From Vicinamibacterales bacterium (GTDB lineage Bacteria; Acidobacteriota; Vicinamibacteria; Vicinamibacterales; UBA823), in assembly GCA_036012125.1 (NCBI GenBank), contig DASCOS010000021.1, forward strand, positions 1 through 32,847: a DNA stretch of 32,847 nt, written 5' to 3'. Below the pieces are notes generated by a model. The model saw only the letters and a program-made list of their open reading frames with translations. It was not told where the DNA came from and ran no database searches. Positions 24,397-32,219 of this stretch are shown piece after piece. Position numbers and translations under genes: made by a program. The stretch's first letter is position 1. Every line of letters starts with the position of its first letter.

Positions 24397-26024
24397 CTCA
24401 ATTTTCTTCCTTTTGGCTTGGACTAACCCTTAGTTCAAGGTCCCTAGTCGCAACGTTTCTAATCGGAATCGCCCCGGTCTCCTACTCATGGGCACAGTCC
24501 ATTGATGTCACAGCAGCGACCCTTGAGCAGGTCAATCAAGCACTGGATGCGGGCACCTTGACGTCCGAACGTCTGGTTGAACTTTACCTCGAGAGAATTG
24601 AGGCGTTCGATCAGGATGGTCCAATGCTCAATGCCGTCATCACGCTGAATCCAAAAGCACTTGCGCGTGCCCAAGAGCTCGACATCGAACGCGGGGCACA
24701 TGGGGCACGTTCGCCCCTGCATGGTATTCCGATCGTGTTGAAAGACAACCTCGACACAGCTGACATGCCTACGACAGCTGGCTCCAGTTTGCTCGCAGGC
24801 TCAATGCCACCTGATGACGCGTTCATTGTTGGAAAACTTCGAGAGGCCGGCGCGATCGTGCTCGCCAAGCTCAACATGAGCGAATTCGCATCTGGAGGCG
24901 CCCAGAGCTCGCTCGGCGGCCCAATGCGCAATCCGCACGACCTTACCAGGTCTCCAGCCGGCTCCTCCGGTGGCACAGGCATTGCCATCGCCGCCGCCTA
25001 CGCGCAAGTCGGCCTAGGCACTGACACTGGGGGCTCCGTGCGGATGCCCTCCACGGCGAACGGGATCGTCGGGTTGAAGCCCACACACGGATTAGTGAGC
25101 CGTGATGGAATCATCCCATTGGCGCTGTCTTTTGATATGGCTGGACCTATGGCGCGCCATGTCTACGACGTGGCCGCGACCCTTGGGGTCATGACTGGGG
25201 TCGACGACGCCGACGATGCAACACAGAAAAGCAAAGGGTACTTTCAGACGGACTACACCGAAGGCCTGGACTCTCGCGCACTTAACGGAGCTCGGCTTGG
25301 AATTGCCCGTGACTTTCTCGGTCAAGATTCCGACGTCGATTGGGTTATCGAAGCGTCGTTGAAGACCATGCGGAATGCTGGCGCGATTATCGTCGACGTC
25401 CGCTTCCCAGAATGGCTACTCGAAGTGAACAACGCGCTTTACACCACTATTCGTTACCGCGAGTTTCGGGCGCAACTACCTAAATACCTAGCAACACTAA
25501 ATGCCGAATACCCCGATACACTCACTGAGATCATTGAACAGACGACACGCATCACCTCACCAAACCCAGGCGCGCTACCAAATCCGAGCCGCTGGCGTCT
25601 GATGGAGCGCGAAGTGGATAGCGGCCAACTCTCAGACCACGAATACGAAGCGGTCTATGAGCACGGCTTACCGCTTATTCGAACTATTGTTAGAGGGTTG
25701 ATGGACTCTGAGGATCTCGACGCCATCCTTTATCCGACCCAGCCGAGACGTCCAACACGGCTCAACCCCGACCCCACGCCGAGCTTCGGTGAACGGCGCC
25801 CATCACCGATTCGCTATGCTAACCTCACGGGATTTCCAGACCTAGTAGTACCAGCTGGCTTTACCGGTAATCGGCTCCCGGTGGGGATTTCATTTCTAGG
25901 AAGAGCCTTCAGTGAAGCGAGACTGTTGTCTCTGGGCTACGCGTTCGAACAACTCACGCACGCGCGCCGGCTGCCAATCCACACACCTAACGTCGCCAGT
26001 AAGTCGAATAGCCAGCCTGATTGA
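24393..26024 (+). CDS. Exported amidase (amidase-signature family)
   Basis: A 543-residue amidase-signature hydrolase that cleaves C-N amide bonds. The N-terminal signal peptide (about 1-35, cleavage near SWAQ/S) implies a periplasmic location. The Ser-cisSer-Lys triad is visible: K117 in IVLKDNLDT, cis-Ser in the SPAGSSGGTG motif (about 187-196) and nucleophile S215 in GTDTGGSVRMPS. Other family blocks are LHGIPIVLKD, GLKPTHGLVSRDG and DMAGPMAR. The C-terminal part ends in RLPVGISFLGRAFSEARLLSLGYAFEQ. The length is normal. The acyl substrate cannot be inferred. It lies alone between two divergent transcription units, and its stop is ten bases from that of the convergent flavoprotein. Confidence 0.93.
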   Translation: MTQFSSFWLGLTLSSRSLVATFLIGIAPVSYSWAQSIDVTAATLEQVNQALDAGTLTSERLVELYLERIEAFDQDGPMLNAVITLNPKALARAQELDIERGAHGARSPLHGIPIVLKDNLDTADMPTTAGSSLLAGSMPPDDAFIVGKLREAGAIVLAKLNMSEFASGGAQSSLGGPMRNPHDLTRSPAGSSGGTGIAIAAAYAQVGLGTDTGGSVRMPSTANGIVGLKPTHGLVSRDGIIPLALSFDMAGPMARHVYDVAATLGVMTGVDDADDATQKSKGYFQTDYTEGLDSRALNGARLGIARDFLGQDSDVDWVIEASLKTMRNAGAIIVDVRFPEWLLEVNNALYTTIRYREFRAQLPKYLATLNAEYPDTLTEIIEQTTRITSPNPGALPNPSRWRLMEREVDSGQLSDHEYEAVYEHGLPLIRTIVRGLMDSEDLDAILYPTQPRRPTRLNPDPTPSFGERRPSPIRYANLTGFPDLVVPAGFTGNRLPVGISFLGRAFSEARLLSLGYAFEQLTHARRLPIHTPNVASKSNSQPD

Positions 26025-26034
26025 AGCCTGGTCA

Positions 26035-27294
26035 CTAAGAGTCCAGGCCGAAAAAACTCTCGAGTTTTGGAATGTCGCGCGAGACTTCAGCGCGACGCGT
26101 CAGAATACCAGGCCGCCTTCCTCGCATCACCTCGTAAAACGCAATATGAGCCTCGACGGTCCGCTTAATGGCGTCCTCATTAGGTTCTAGCGACCAGACC
26201 CCTCTCAAAGCCATGAAGCCGAGAGCAATTCCATCGCTCCGTGGCATCGTGCCTACTCGGTGAAGCGAGCCATCCGGAATACGTAACATTCCATTGATGA
26301 TGTAATTCACTTCTGGCTGCGGCACAAGAAATGTGAGTTGGCCTTTTACCGGAGTCAACTCCTGATCACCAAAAAGTTCTCGAGAACCAAGTGCAGTGCA
26401 ATTGATGACCAGCGACTCGTCGACCGTCATTAGATCGCCCGGACTCTCAAACTTCCGAATCACGATCTTTCCCCCAAAAAGGATGACATCGCGCATCAGC
26501 GCATCAAGATAGATCGAGGGCTCGATACGCATCCGGACACCCAGACTGGCGTATGGTGATGGGAACGGGTGCTCACCAGGCCCAAGGATATTTCGCCCGG
26601 TCTCTAGTTGCGATGGCAGGAGACCCTCTGGCTCAGGAATGGGCCGGTCCCGTCTGGTAGAGCGGCGCTGCGTAGGCGCGGCAGAATCCATCATCCCATA
26701 ATCATCAATCCAACTAATCCCATAGCGAGGACCAACCATTGATTGAAGTTGTCGATAAGAGATCTCCGCTGCCTGTCTGAACTGAGCTTCCCAGGCAGGC
26801 GTACGACCCGCAGCGCTCACCAAACTTGAAGTCGGTGTGAAGCCAGCCCACGCCATATTTGAGGTGGTATACGGCGGGGTCTTTTCGGTGTAGATCGTGA
26901 CGTCAAACCCACGGCGCTGGAGTTGCCGCGCCGCGGTGAGGCCAACAGTCCCACAGCCCAAAACAGCAACACCGCGATCGCCATGCTCAATCGCCAGATC
27001 AGCGGCAAGCGAGCCAGTACCCCACGCGAGTGAATGGCCGGAGCCGCCGTGCCCGTAGTTGTGAATGACCGTCTTGGCACCAAATTTCTCGGTCTTCAAT
27101 ACAAAGCCCGACGGGCGAAAAGGCCGAAGGCCGACGGTGGTTCTAATCACCCGGTCCCATGAGGCCTTGACGGGCGGGAGGTTGACAAACTGTGTTGAGG
27201 GCGCAACCTCGACACCACTACGTGCCGCGCAGCCGCCAAACCCCAACCCTAAAGCGGCTAGGCTTCCCGTCTTGAGCAGCGTCCGTCGTTCCAT
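26035..27294 (-). CDS. Tat-exported D-amino-acid-oxidase-like flavoprotein with permuted domain order
   Basis: A 419-residue FAD-dependent oxidoreductase of the DAO family. The ATG at 27294 has AGGAG six bases upstream; the open frame runs on to 27618 but without support. MERRTLLKTGSLAALGLGFGGC is a twin-arginine signal, perhaps with lipid attachment at Cys22. The block GLRPFRP (55-61) and VIHNYGHGGSGHSLAWG (76-92) normally forms the C-terminus of D-amino-acid oxidases; here it precedes the FAD-binding V109-AVLGCGTVG118 motif. After that the order is normal: acidic residue E137 at the end of the second strand, LVINCTALGSREL (295-307), LTPVKGQL (313-320) and LGFMALRG (358-364). A helix then ends the protein where the RPxRP strand would usually follow. 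Known members oxidise D-amino acids to keto acids, ammonia and peroxide. It is divergent from the TRAP operon. Confidence 0.9.
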   Translation of the reverse strand: MERRTLLKTGSLAALGLGFGGCAARSGVEVAPSTQFVNLPPVKASWDRVIRTTVGLRPFRPSGFVLKTEKFGAKTVIHNYGHGGSGHSLAWGTGSLAADLAIEHGDRGVAVLGCGTVGLTAARQLQRRGFDVTIYTEKTPPYTTSNMAWAGFTPTSSLVSAAGRTPAWEAQFRQAAEISYRQLQSMVGPRYGISWIDDYGMMDSAAPTQRRSTRRDRPIPEPEGLLPSQLETGRNILGPGEHPFPSPYASLGVRMRIEPSIYLDALMRDVILFGGKIVIRKFESPGDLMTVDESLVINCTALGSRELFGDQELTPVKGQLTFLVPQPEVNYIINGMLRIPDGSLHRVGTMPRSDGIALGFMALRGVWSLEPNEDAIKRTVEAHIAFYEVMRGRRPGILTRRAEVSRDIPKLESFFGLDS

Positions 27295-27385
27295 CCAATC
27301 TCCTCTACGTGGAACCGGCTTACATACACGGAGCGATATCGGAACATCAGCATACCCGGTTTTCGGCGATCTTTGTTCCTCGACA

Positions 27386-27391
27386 TATAAT
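27386..27391 (+). promoter_or_regulatory. Perfect -10 box; near-leaderless start of TRAP operon
   Basis: TATAAT ends only 11 bases before the dctP ATG at 27403, so the transcript would start about five bases from the start codon. No ribosome site precedes that ATG, which fits a leaderless or nearly leaderless mRNA. A -35 box is not clear (TTCGGC-like sequence at about 18 bases). The same 108-base gap also serves the divergent flavoprotein gene. Confidence 0.45.
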
Positions 27392-27402
27392 TCGCCGTCC
27401 AC

Positions 27403-28425
27403 ATGCAACCGCGTCTGTCCATCCCACACTTCTCCGTCTGGGCGGCTCTCACGTGCATCTGCACGATCTGGCTGGCCGCTTGCGGGAGCGACCCGACTGC
27501 TGTCCGCGGCTGGCTCAGCGGTTCGCTTACACCACCAGACTCTCCCACTACCATTGCCGCGCGTCACTTCGCACAACAAGTCACGGACAAAACCAATGGC
27601 CGGATCCTTGTTCAACACTTCGACTCATCACAGCTTGGGACCGGCCAGCAACAGATTGAAGCGCTGGCTCTAGGTACACAGCATCTCTACTTCGGGTCCG
27701 GGTCCGCCCCGTCAATCCTCTTGCCACAATACGGCGTCATCGACATCGCCTTCCTTTTCCGCGACCGGGCTCACTTTGACCGGTTCCTCGCCTCCGACCT
27801 TGTTGGTGCACTGAACCAACAACTCCTTAACGAATTCAACATTCGGGTTCTGGCGATGAACTGGTATCGGAAGCCACGCTACCTGCTGCACAGTAGGCGG
27901 TTCATAACAGGCCCGGCCTCGATGGAAGGGGCGAGGGCACGCTCGCCAAACCTGCCGATGTTTCTCGCAAACTGGGCGGCTGTTGGCGCAGTTCCGGTTA
28001 AAGTCACCTTCTTCGAGCAATATCTCGCTCTGAGTCAGGGCCTCGTGGATCTGACTGAGGCATCCGGTGACGACATCTATCCGATGCGCCTGCACGAGGT
28101 GGCGCCGTTCATCACCGAGGCCGACATGATGTTCCCTCAGGCCTCGGCTTACGTGTCCGAGCCAGCATTCCGGGAGCTCGGCCCTGCTGACCAGCGAATC
28201 GTGATTGAGGCGGCCCGTGCTGCCGGAGACCTTCATGCGAGGCTCGTTAACGACCGTTTTGATTCGGACCGGCTCGCGATGATCAAGGAGGGCGCCCGCT
28301 TCGCGCCACTACCCGCCGACGCAAAGCGAGCCTTTCTGAGCCTGGTCCGTCGCCGGGCGCCACAAATGGAAGCCGAAGGACTCATCCCAGTGGGGTGGTT
28401 CGACCGCATTCAGGCAATGCAATGA
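27403..28425 (+). CDS. dctP: TRAP transporter substrate-binding lipoprotein, DctP family
   Basis: A 340-residue solute receptor. The signal peptide ends in a lipobox (WLAACG), which would tether it to the membrane. After a linker the DctP fold begins with ARHFAQQVTDKTNGRILVQHFDSSQLGTGQQQIEALALGTQHLYFG. Then come VIDIAFLFRDRAHFDRFL, a shortened MEGARARSPNLPMFLANWAAVGAVPV segment holding the family arginine, and the LSQGLVDLTEASGDDIY region. It binds an organic anion in the periplasm and delivers it to the DctQM membrane part. The ligand may be a keto or amino acid given the partners, but that is inference. The start ATG lacks a ribosome site. The stop overlaps the dctQ start codon (ATGA). Confidence 0.93.
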   Translation: MQPRLSIPHFSVWAALTCICTIWLAACGSDPTAVRGWLSGSLTPPDSPTTIAARHFAQQVTDKTNGRILVQHFDSSQLGTGQQQIEALALGTQHLYFGSGSAPSILLPQYGVIDIAFLFRDRAHFDRFLASDLVGALNQQLLNEFNIRVLAMNWYRKPRYLLHSRRFITGPASMEGARARSPNLPMFLANWAAVGAVPVKVTFFEQYLALSQGLVDLTEASGDDIYPMRLHEVAPFITEADMMFPQASAYVSEPAFRELGPADQRIVIEAARAAGDLHARLVNDRFDSDRLAMIKEGARFAPLPADAKRAFLSLVRRRAPQMEAEGLIPVGWFDRIQAMQ

Positions 28426-28976
28426 AAATCCCCAGAGTGCATGGGCTTCACAACCGCTCAGCGTATTCGCGCGTCTGCGATCAAATCGACGCTTTGCTGA
28501 GCGGCCTGGCGTTTCTTTCTCTCGCTCTCATCGTCACTGCGCTGGCAGCGCAGGTGATCTTTCGATATGTTCTGGGCACGCCGCTGAGCCACACCGACGA
28601 AATTGCCCAAGTCGCGTTAACCTGGCTGACCTTTACCGGCGCTGCGTCGCTCTACCGAAGACGTGGTCACATTGAAATCGACGTTATCACCGGTCTACTG
28701 CCCCACCGGGCTGCCAGACTGGTCGCTATCGTCGTCGAACTCGCAGTCCTCACGACTCTCCTGCTCGTCGTCGCGCAAATCGTCGAGACCAAGCCGGTCA
28801 TGGAGCGCGTGATCTACGGCACGTTACAGCGTTCGAAGTTCACACTGCAGTTCCTTCCGCTGCTCCTTGGCGGCGTTGCGACGGTCTTGTTTGGCATCGA
28901 AGCACTGCTGCGACTCCGACGCAAACCGTTTAAGCCAGATGGCCGGTTTCAAGTTCAATCAATGCCATGGAACTGA
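28422..28976 (+). CDS. dctQ: TRAP transporter small permease, DctQ
   Basis: A 184-residue small membrane subunit with four predicted spans. It has the DctQ core: YVLGTPLSHTDEIAQVALTWLTFTGAASLYRRRGHIEIDVI (about 48-88). The ATG at 28422 overlaps the dctP stop by four bases; an in-frame upstream start at 28395 lies within dctP and is not needed. Its last ten bases overlap dctM. It forms the scaffold that couples the DctM transporter to the DctP receptor in the inner membrane. Confidence 0.93.
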   Translation: MKIPRVHGLHNRSAYSRVCDQIDALLSGLAFLSLALIVTALAAQVIFRYVLGTPLSHTDEIAQVALTWLTFTGAASLYRRRGHIEIDVITGLLPHRAARLVAIVVELAVLTTLLLVVAQIVETKPVMERVIYGTLQRSKFTLQFLPLLLGGVATVLFGIEALLRLRRKPFKPDGRFQVQSMPWN

Positions 28977-30250
28977 TCTGGCTCATCGCGTTATTCATCG
29001 GCCTTCTCGCGCTCCGCTGCCCGGTTGCCTACGCGATGATTATCACGTCATTCGTTGCCCTTTGGACCGGAGACCTTCCAGTCCTCAATGTCTCACTGAA
29101 GCTTGCGAGCGGGGTCGATTCGTTTCCGCTGCTAGCCATTCCATTGTTCATTCTGGCCGGCAACCTGATGAACACACTCGGAATCACCGAACGGATCTTT
29201 GGCCTAGCCGGAGCCTTGGTGCGCCACCTCCCCGGGGGCCTGGGTCACGTGAACGTCTTGGCTTCGGTGTTCTTCGCCGGCATGTCGGGTTCGTCCATCG
29301 CCGACGCAGGTGGCCTGGGCGCAGTCGAGATCAAGGCTATGCGGGAAGCCGGCTATCCGCCGGCGTTCAGCGCAGCCGTCACCGCTGCGTCGGCCACCAT
29401 TGGCCCCGTCGTCCCGCCGTCGATCGCCATGGTCCTCTATGCATTTCTAGCCGAACAGTCGATCGCCGCCATGTTTCTGGCCGGCATCGTGCCAGGTCTT
29501 TTGATGGCCGCCGCGATGATGGCGCTCATCTACAGCCTCAGCCGGAGCGAAGCCTACACGTGCCCCGTCATGCCACGTGCAACCTTGGCCGAAGTAGCGA
29601 CCGCGACCCGGCGGGCCGCGGTGCCGATGCTAGCTCCACTGATCCTCGTCGGCGGAATCCTGCTTGGGGTGTTCACCCCGACCGAAGCGGGTGTCGTTGT
29701 AGTCATGTACGCAGTCGTTGTCGGTCTTGGCTACCTGCGCTTCCAACCATCCGAGGTCATGACGGCCGTACGCGAGACGGTGCGCACGTCGGCAGCGACG
29801 CTGTTCATTATTGCGGCGAGTATGATCTTCGGTTGGATCGTGGTGGTCCATCGAGCACCGGACCTGACCCTGGCATTCGTGTCGACCTTCATTGAGAGCC
29901 CGACGGCCGTAATGGCCTGTATCATCCTCACCATGTTCGTGATCGGAATGTTTCTTGAAGGTATTCCTGCGCAAGTGCTGACAGTGCCGACCTTTCTTGC
30001 GCTAGCTACGCGCTTCGGTATCGACCCAATCCACATGGGCGTGGTCGTGGTGCTAACCATCATGATTGGTTCACTCACTCCACCCGTCGGCCTCGTCCTC
30101 TACACAGTGATGGCGATTTCCAAGGTCCGCATGCATTCGCTTGTGCGAGCACTGTGGCCCTTTTACCTCGTCCTCCTGCTCACCACTTTGGTCGTTGGGT
30201 TCGTTCCCAGCCTGAGTCTGTGGCTTCCTGGCCTGGTCCTCGGACGATGA
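28967..30250 (+). CDS. dctM: TRAP transporter large permease, DctM
   Basis: A 427-residue protein with about twelve membrane segments, the normal length of DctM. Family landmarks are RCPVAYAMIITSF, FPLLAIPLFILAGNLMNTLGITERIF, the FFAGMSGSSIADAGGLGAVEI and MREAGYPPAFSAAVTAASATIGPVVPPSI region, and a second half with GMFLEGIPAQVLTVPTFL and SLTPPVGLVLYTVMAIS. It uses a sodium gradient to import the ligand delivered by DctP. It overlaps dctQ by ten bases, and its stop codon is shared with the start of the aminotransferase gene (ATGA), so all four genes are translationally linked. Confidence 0.95.
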   Translation: MELIWLIALFIGLLALRCPVAYAMIITSFVALWTGDLPVLNVSLKLASGVDSFPLLAIPLFILAGNLMNTLGITERIFGLAGALVRHLPGGLGHVNVLASVFFAGMSGSSIADAGGLGAVEIKAMREAGYPPAFSAAVTAASATIGPVVPPSIAMVLYAFLAEQSIAAMFLAGIVPGLLMAAAMMALIYSLSRSEAYTCPVMPRATLAEVATATRRAAVPMLAPLILVGGILLGVFTPTEAGVVVVMYAVVVGLGYLRFQPSEVMTAVRETVRTSAATLFIIAASMIFGWIVVVHRAPDLTLAFVSTFIESPTAVMACIILTMFVIGMFLEGIPAQVLTVPTFLALATRFGIDPIHMGVVVVLTIMIGSLTPPVGLVLYTVMAISKVRMHSLVRALWPFYLVLLLTTLVVGFVPSLSLWLPGLVLGR

Positions 30251-31383
30251 CGCCCCAAACAACGTTCGAAACTGTCCAAGCTGAGTTTCCCATCAAGAAG
30301 AAATGGGCCTATTTTAATAATGCCTCGATCGGACCCTGCTCGACTCGCGTGAATGATGCAGTGAGTCAGTTTCTAGCGGAAGTCCAGAGGGACGGACGCC
30401 TCCATTACCCCGAATGGTGCCGAGAAGCAGATGGAGCAATCAAGACCCGCATCGCAAACCTGATCGGCGCGATGCCTAATGAGCTTGCGTTTGTTCCGAA
30501 CACGACGCAAGGACTTTCACTCGTCGCAAACGGTCTCGACTGGAGGGATGGAGACAACGTCATCATCGCGGACATCGAATATCCGTCCAACGTCTACCCA
30601 TGGCTGAATCTCCGGCCGCGAGGGGTAAACGTCCGGTGGGTTGAGGCTCGGCGGGGCCGCATCGCCCCAAAGGATGTCGAGCAAGCAATCGACGCGCGTA
30701 CGCGCCTCGTCTCCCTGAGTTCAGTGCAGTTTTCGAACGGGTTTCGTCTCGACCTAGGCGCTCTGAGTGAAATCTGCAAGCGCCGACGCGTGCGGCTGAA
30801 CCTCGACGCGATCCAGCACGTCGGCGCCCTCCATCTCGACGTATCGCGCTATCAAATCGATTATCTTTCGGCGGGCGGCCACAAATGGCTCTTGGGCCCG
30901 ATCGGCAGCGGCATCTTCTACTGCCGCCGGGACGCACTGGAAACACTGAGCCCTCCGATTGTCGGCTACCACAGCGTGGACAAACCCTTAGACCATGCCG
31001 ACTACGAGCTGACCCTGCGGCCAGATGCCGGCCGTTTCGAGGAAGCGCTCGTGGGTTTCCCGGCCATCCGCGGGCTGGATGCATCAGTACAGATGCTGTT
31101 GGAACTATCGATGCCAGCAGTCGAACGGCACGTACTTGACCTGACGTCGCTCGCCATCGAAGGACTTCGCAGCCGGGGTTACGAGATACTCAGCCCAGCC
31201 ACCAAGGCCGAACGGTCGGGCATTGTGTCGTTCAAGCACCCATCGGTGTCGGCGCCGACCGTCGAAGCACGCCTAACTGCCGGCGGCGTCCAAGTTGCCG
31301 TCCGCCGGGGAGCACTGCGTCTCTCCCCATCTTTCTACAACGACACCAACGAGATTGAGAGATTCCTCGAGGTGCTGCCCTGA
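30247..31383 (+). CDS. Class V aminotransferase-fold PLP enzyme linked to TRAP operon
   Basis: A 378-residue PLP enzyme of the class V group (cysteine desulfurase, isopenicillin N epimerase, kynureninase). YFNNASIGPCS (22-32) is the N-terminal substrate loop, N85-TTQGLSLVANGL is the phosphate-binding region, and D187-AIQH191 contacts the cofactor ring. K213 in SAGGHKWLLGP is the Schiff-base lysine, and RRGALRLSPSFYN (353-365) is the C-terminal arginine motif. There is no cysteine in the position typical of desulfurases, so lyase, epimerase or aminotransferase activity is more likely. The ATG at 30247 overlaps the dctM stop. The position suggests that it works on the imported compound in the cytoplasm. 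Confidence 0.88.
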   Translation: MTPQTTFETVQAEFPIKKKWAYFNNASIGPCSTRVNDAVSQFLAEVQRDGRLHYPEWCREADGAIKTRIANLIGAMPNELAFVPNTTQGLSLVANGLDWRDGDNVIIADIEYPSNVYPWLNLRPRGVNVRWVEARRGRIAPKDVEQAIDARTRLVSLSSVQFSNGFRLDLGALSEICKRRRVRLNLDAIQHVGALHLDVSRYQIDYLSAGGHKWLLGPIGSGIFYCRRDALETLSPPIVGYHSVDKPLDHADYELTLRPDAGRFEEALVGFPAIRGLDASVQMLLELSMPAVERHVLDLTSLAIEGLRSRGYEILSPATKAERSGIVSFKHPSVSAPTVEARLTAGGVQVAVRRGALRLSPSFYNDTNEIERFLEVLP

Positions 31384-31413
31384 GACAGCCTCCGTCAGGC
31401 ACCAACTAGGGAA

Positions 31414-31440
31414 GGACCGCCGGGCAAGAGGAGGCGGTCC
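31414..31440 (+). terminator. GC-rich hairpin after TRAP operon, weak terminator candidate
   Basis: GGACCGCC (31414-31421) pairs perfectly with GGCGGTCC (31433-31440) around an 11-base loop, 30 bases after the aminotransferase stop. No T-run follows, so it may instead protect the 3' end or act in another way. Confidence 0.35.
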
Positions 31441-31645
31441 GGCTAGTGCTCACGGACCAACCCTGATTAGTATCCCCACACTATCGACAGACCCCAATTA
31501 CCCAGCATCGTGCGCCCTACCACTACTAGGTCAACCGACCTATGACCCAAGTCATATTGGCCCATTTATCGCCATTTCTCGGTGCATTCACAGCCTTCCC
31601 GACTCCTAGAAAGCCTACCTCACCGGTAAAAACAAAGGGAAACTA

Positions 31646-31674
31646 TTGACACTTAGCCGATCGAGGCGCATCCT
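31646..31674 (+). promoter_or_regulatory. Promoter with perfect -35 box
   Basis: TTGACA (31646-31651) is followed after 17 bases by CATCCT (31669-31674), which keeps the important A and final T of the -10 box. The predicted start point near 31681 lies 45 bases before the ATG at 31726. Confidence 0.45.
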
Positions 31675-31725
31675 ATGGGGCGGTTCGAAACTTAATGAGT
31701 GAATATGTCATGGGGTGTAGTTGAA

Positions 31726-32187
31726 ATGATACTAAAGGGTTTGTTTGGTTCTGGAGTTTGTTCTTGTGTCGTCCTGGCTAGCCTTTTGCTGGCCTCGCCT
31801 AGTAGTGCCCAAGATGGCGCTACCGTCCACGAAGGCCTAGAGATCTCTATTGGTCATTTGGACCGGGGAATTGTTGTTCCTCTCGGGGACTGCCCGCCCG
31901 GCGAAAACATCGTTCGCGGGGTTATTGCACCCGGCACCAACGACACCGAGTTCGTAACCGTTCATCTAGACTTCAAGGTTTTGGCTGATTTCGACCCTGT
32001 GAACTGGCCTCGGCCGGCCATTCATGACATTAATGGCCGCGTGTATCGTACGGCCCAGGTTTTCAGCGACATGGATCGTGAACCCGAATACACCTGTAAT
32101 TTTTCGTTCCGGGTACCGGTTGGAATGGACGTCAAGGAAATATTGGTCGACGACATAACATTGGACCTCACTGCGCATGACCAGTAG
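31726..32187 (+). CDS. Small exported protein of unknown function
   Basis: A 153-residue product from the ATG at 31726, which has GGGGTG eight bases upstream and gives a clean signal peptide (MILKGLFGSGVCS, a hydrophobic run, cleavage near PSSAQ/D). In-frame starts at 31699 (GTG) and 31705 (ATG) would add a short extension. The mature part is beta-rich (LEISIGHLDRGIVVPLGDCPPGENIVRGVIAPGTNDTEFVTVHLDFKVL). It holds two cysteines (in GDCPPG and EYTCNFSF) that could form a disulfide. I do not recognise the family. It is 32 bases upstream of the Tat-exported HD protein and probably shares its mRNA. Confidence 0.72.
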   Translation: MILKGLFGSGVCSCVVLASLLLASPSSAQDGATVHEGLEISIGHLDRGIVVPLGDCPPGENIVRGVIAPGTNDTEFVTVHLDFKVLADFDPVNWPRPAIHDINGRVYRTAQVFSDMDREPEYTCNFSFRVPVGMDVKEILVDDITLDLTAHDQ

Positions 32188-32219
32188 CAGCGTTAGAACT
32201 TAAAGGAGTAGAGGAAAAC

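Larger units (their letters stand above)
31384..31725. other. Non-coding gap after TRAP operon
   Basis: About 340 bases without a believable gene. It contains a GC-rich hairpin close behind the aminotransferase stop (31414-31440) and a promoter with a perfect -35 box (31646-31674) ahead of the next gene. The stretch 31441-31640 shows nothing recognisable. Confidence 0.5.

Noticed and set aside
27295-27618. N-terminal extension of the flavoprotein to 27618
   Set aside because: The extension has no family similarity, overlaps the divergent dctP gene and would precede the Tat signal. The ATG at 27294 has an AGGAG site.
28867-29895. 342-codon open frame on the plus strand inside dctM
   Set aside because: It is a shifted frame of dctM with a low-complexity Arg/Pro/His-rich product and no domain. 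DctM itself has family motifs along its whole length.
30563-31084. 173-codon minus-strand frame opposite the class V enzyme
   Set aside because: Arg/Gly/Pro-rich shadow frame with no motif. The plus strand carries the full PLP enzyme signature.
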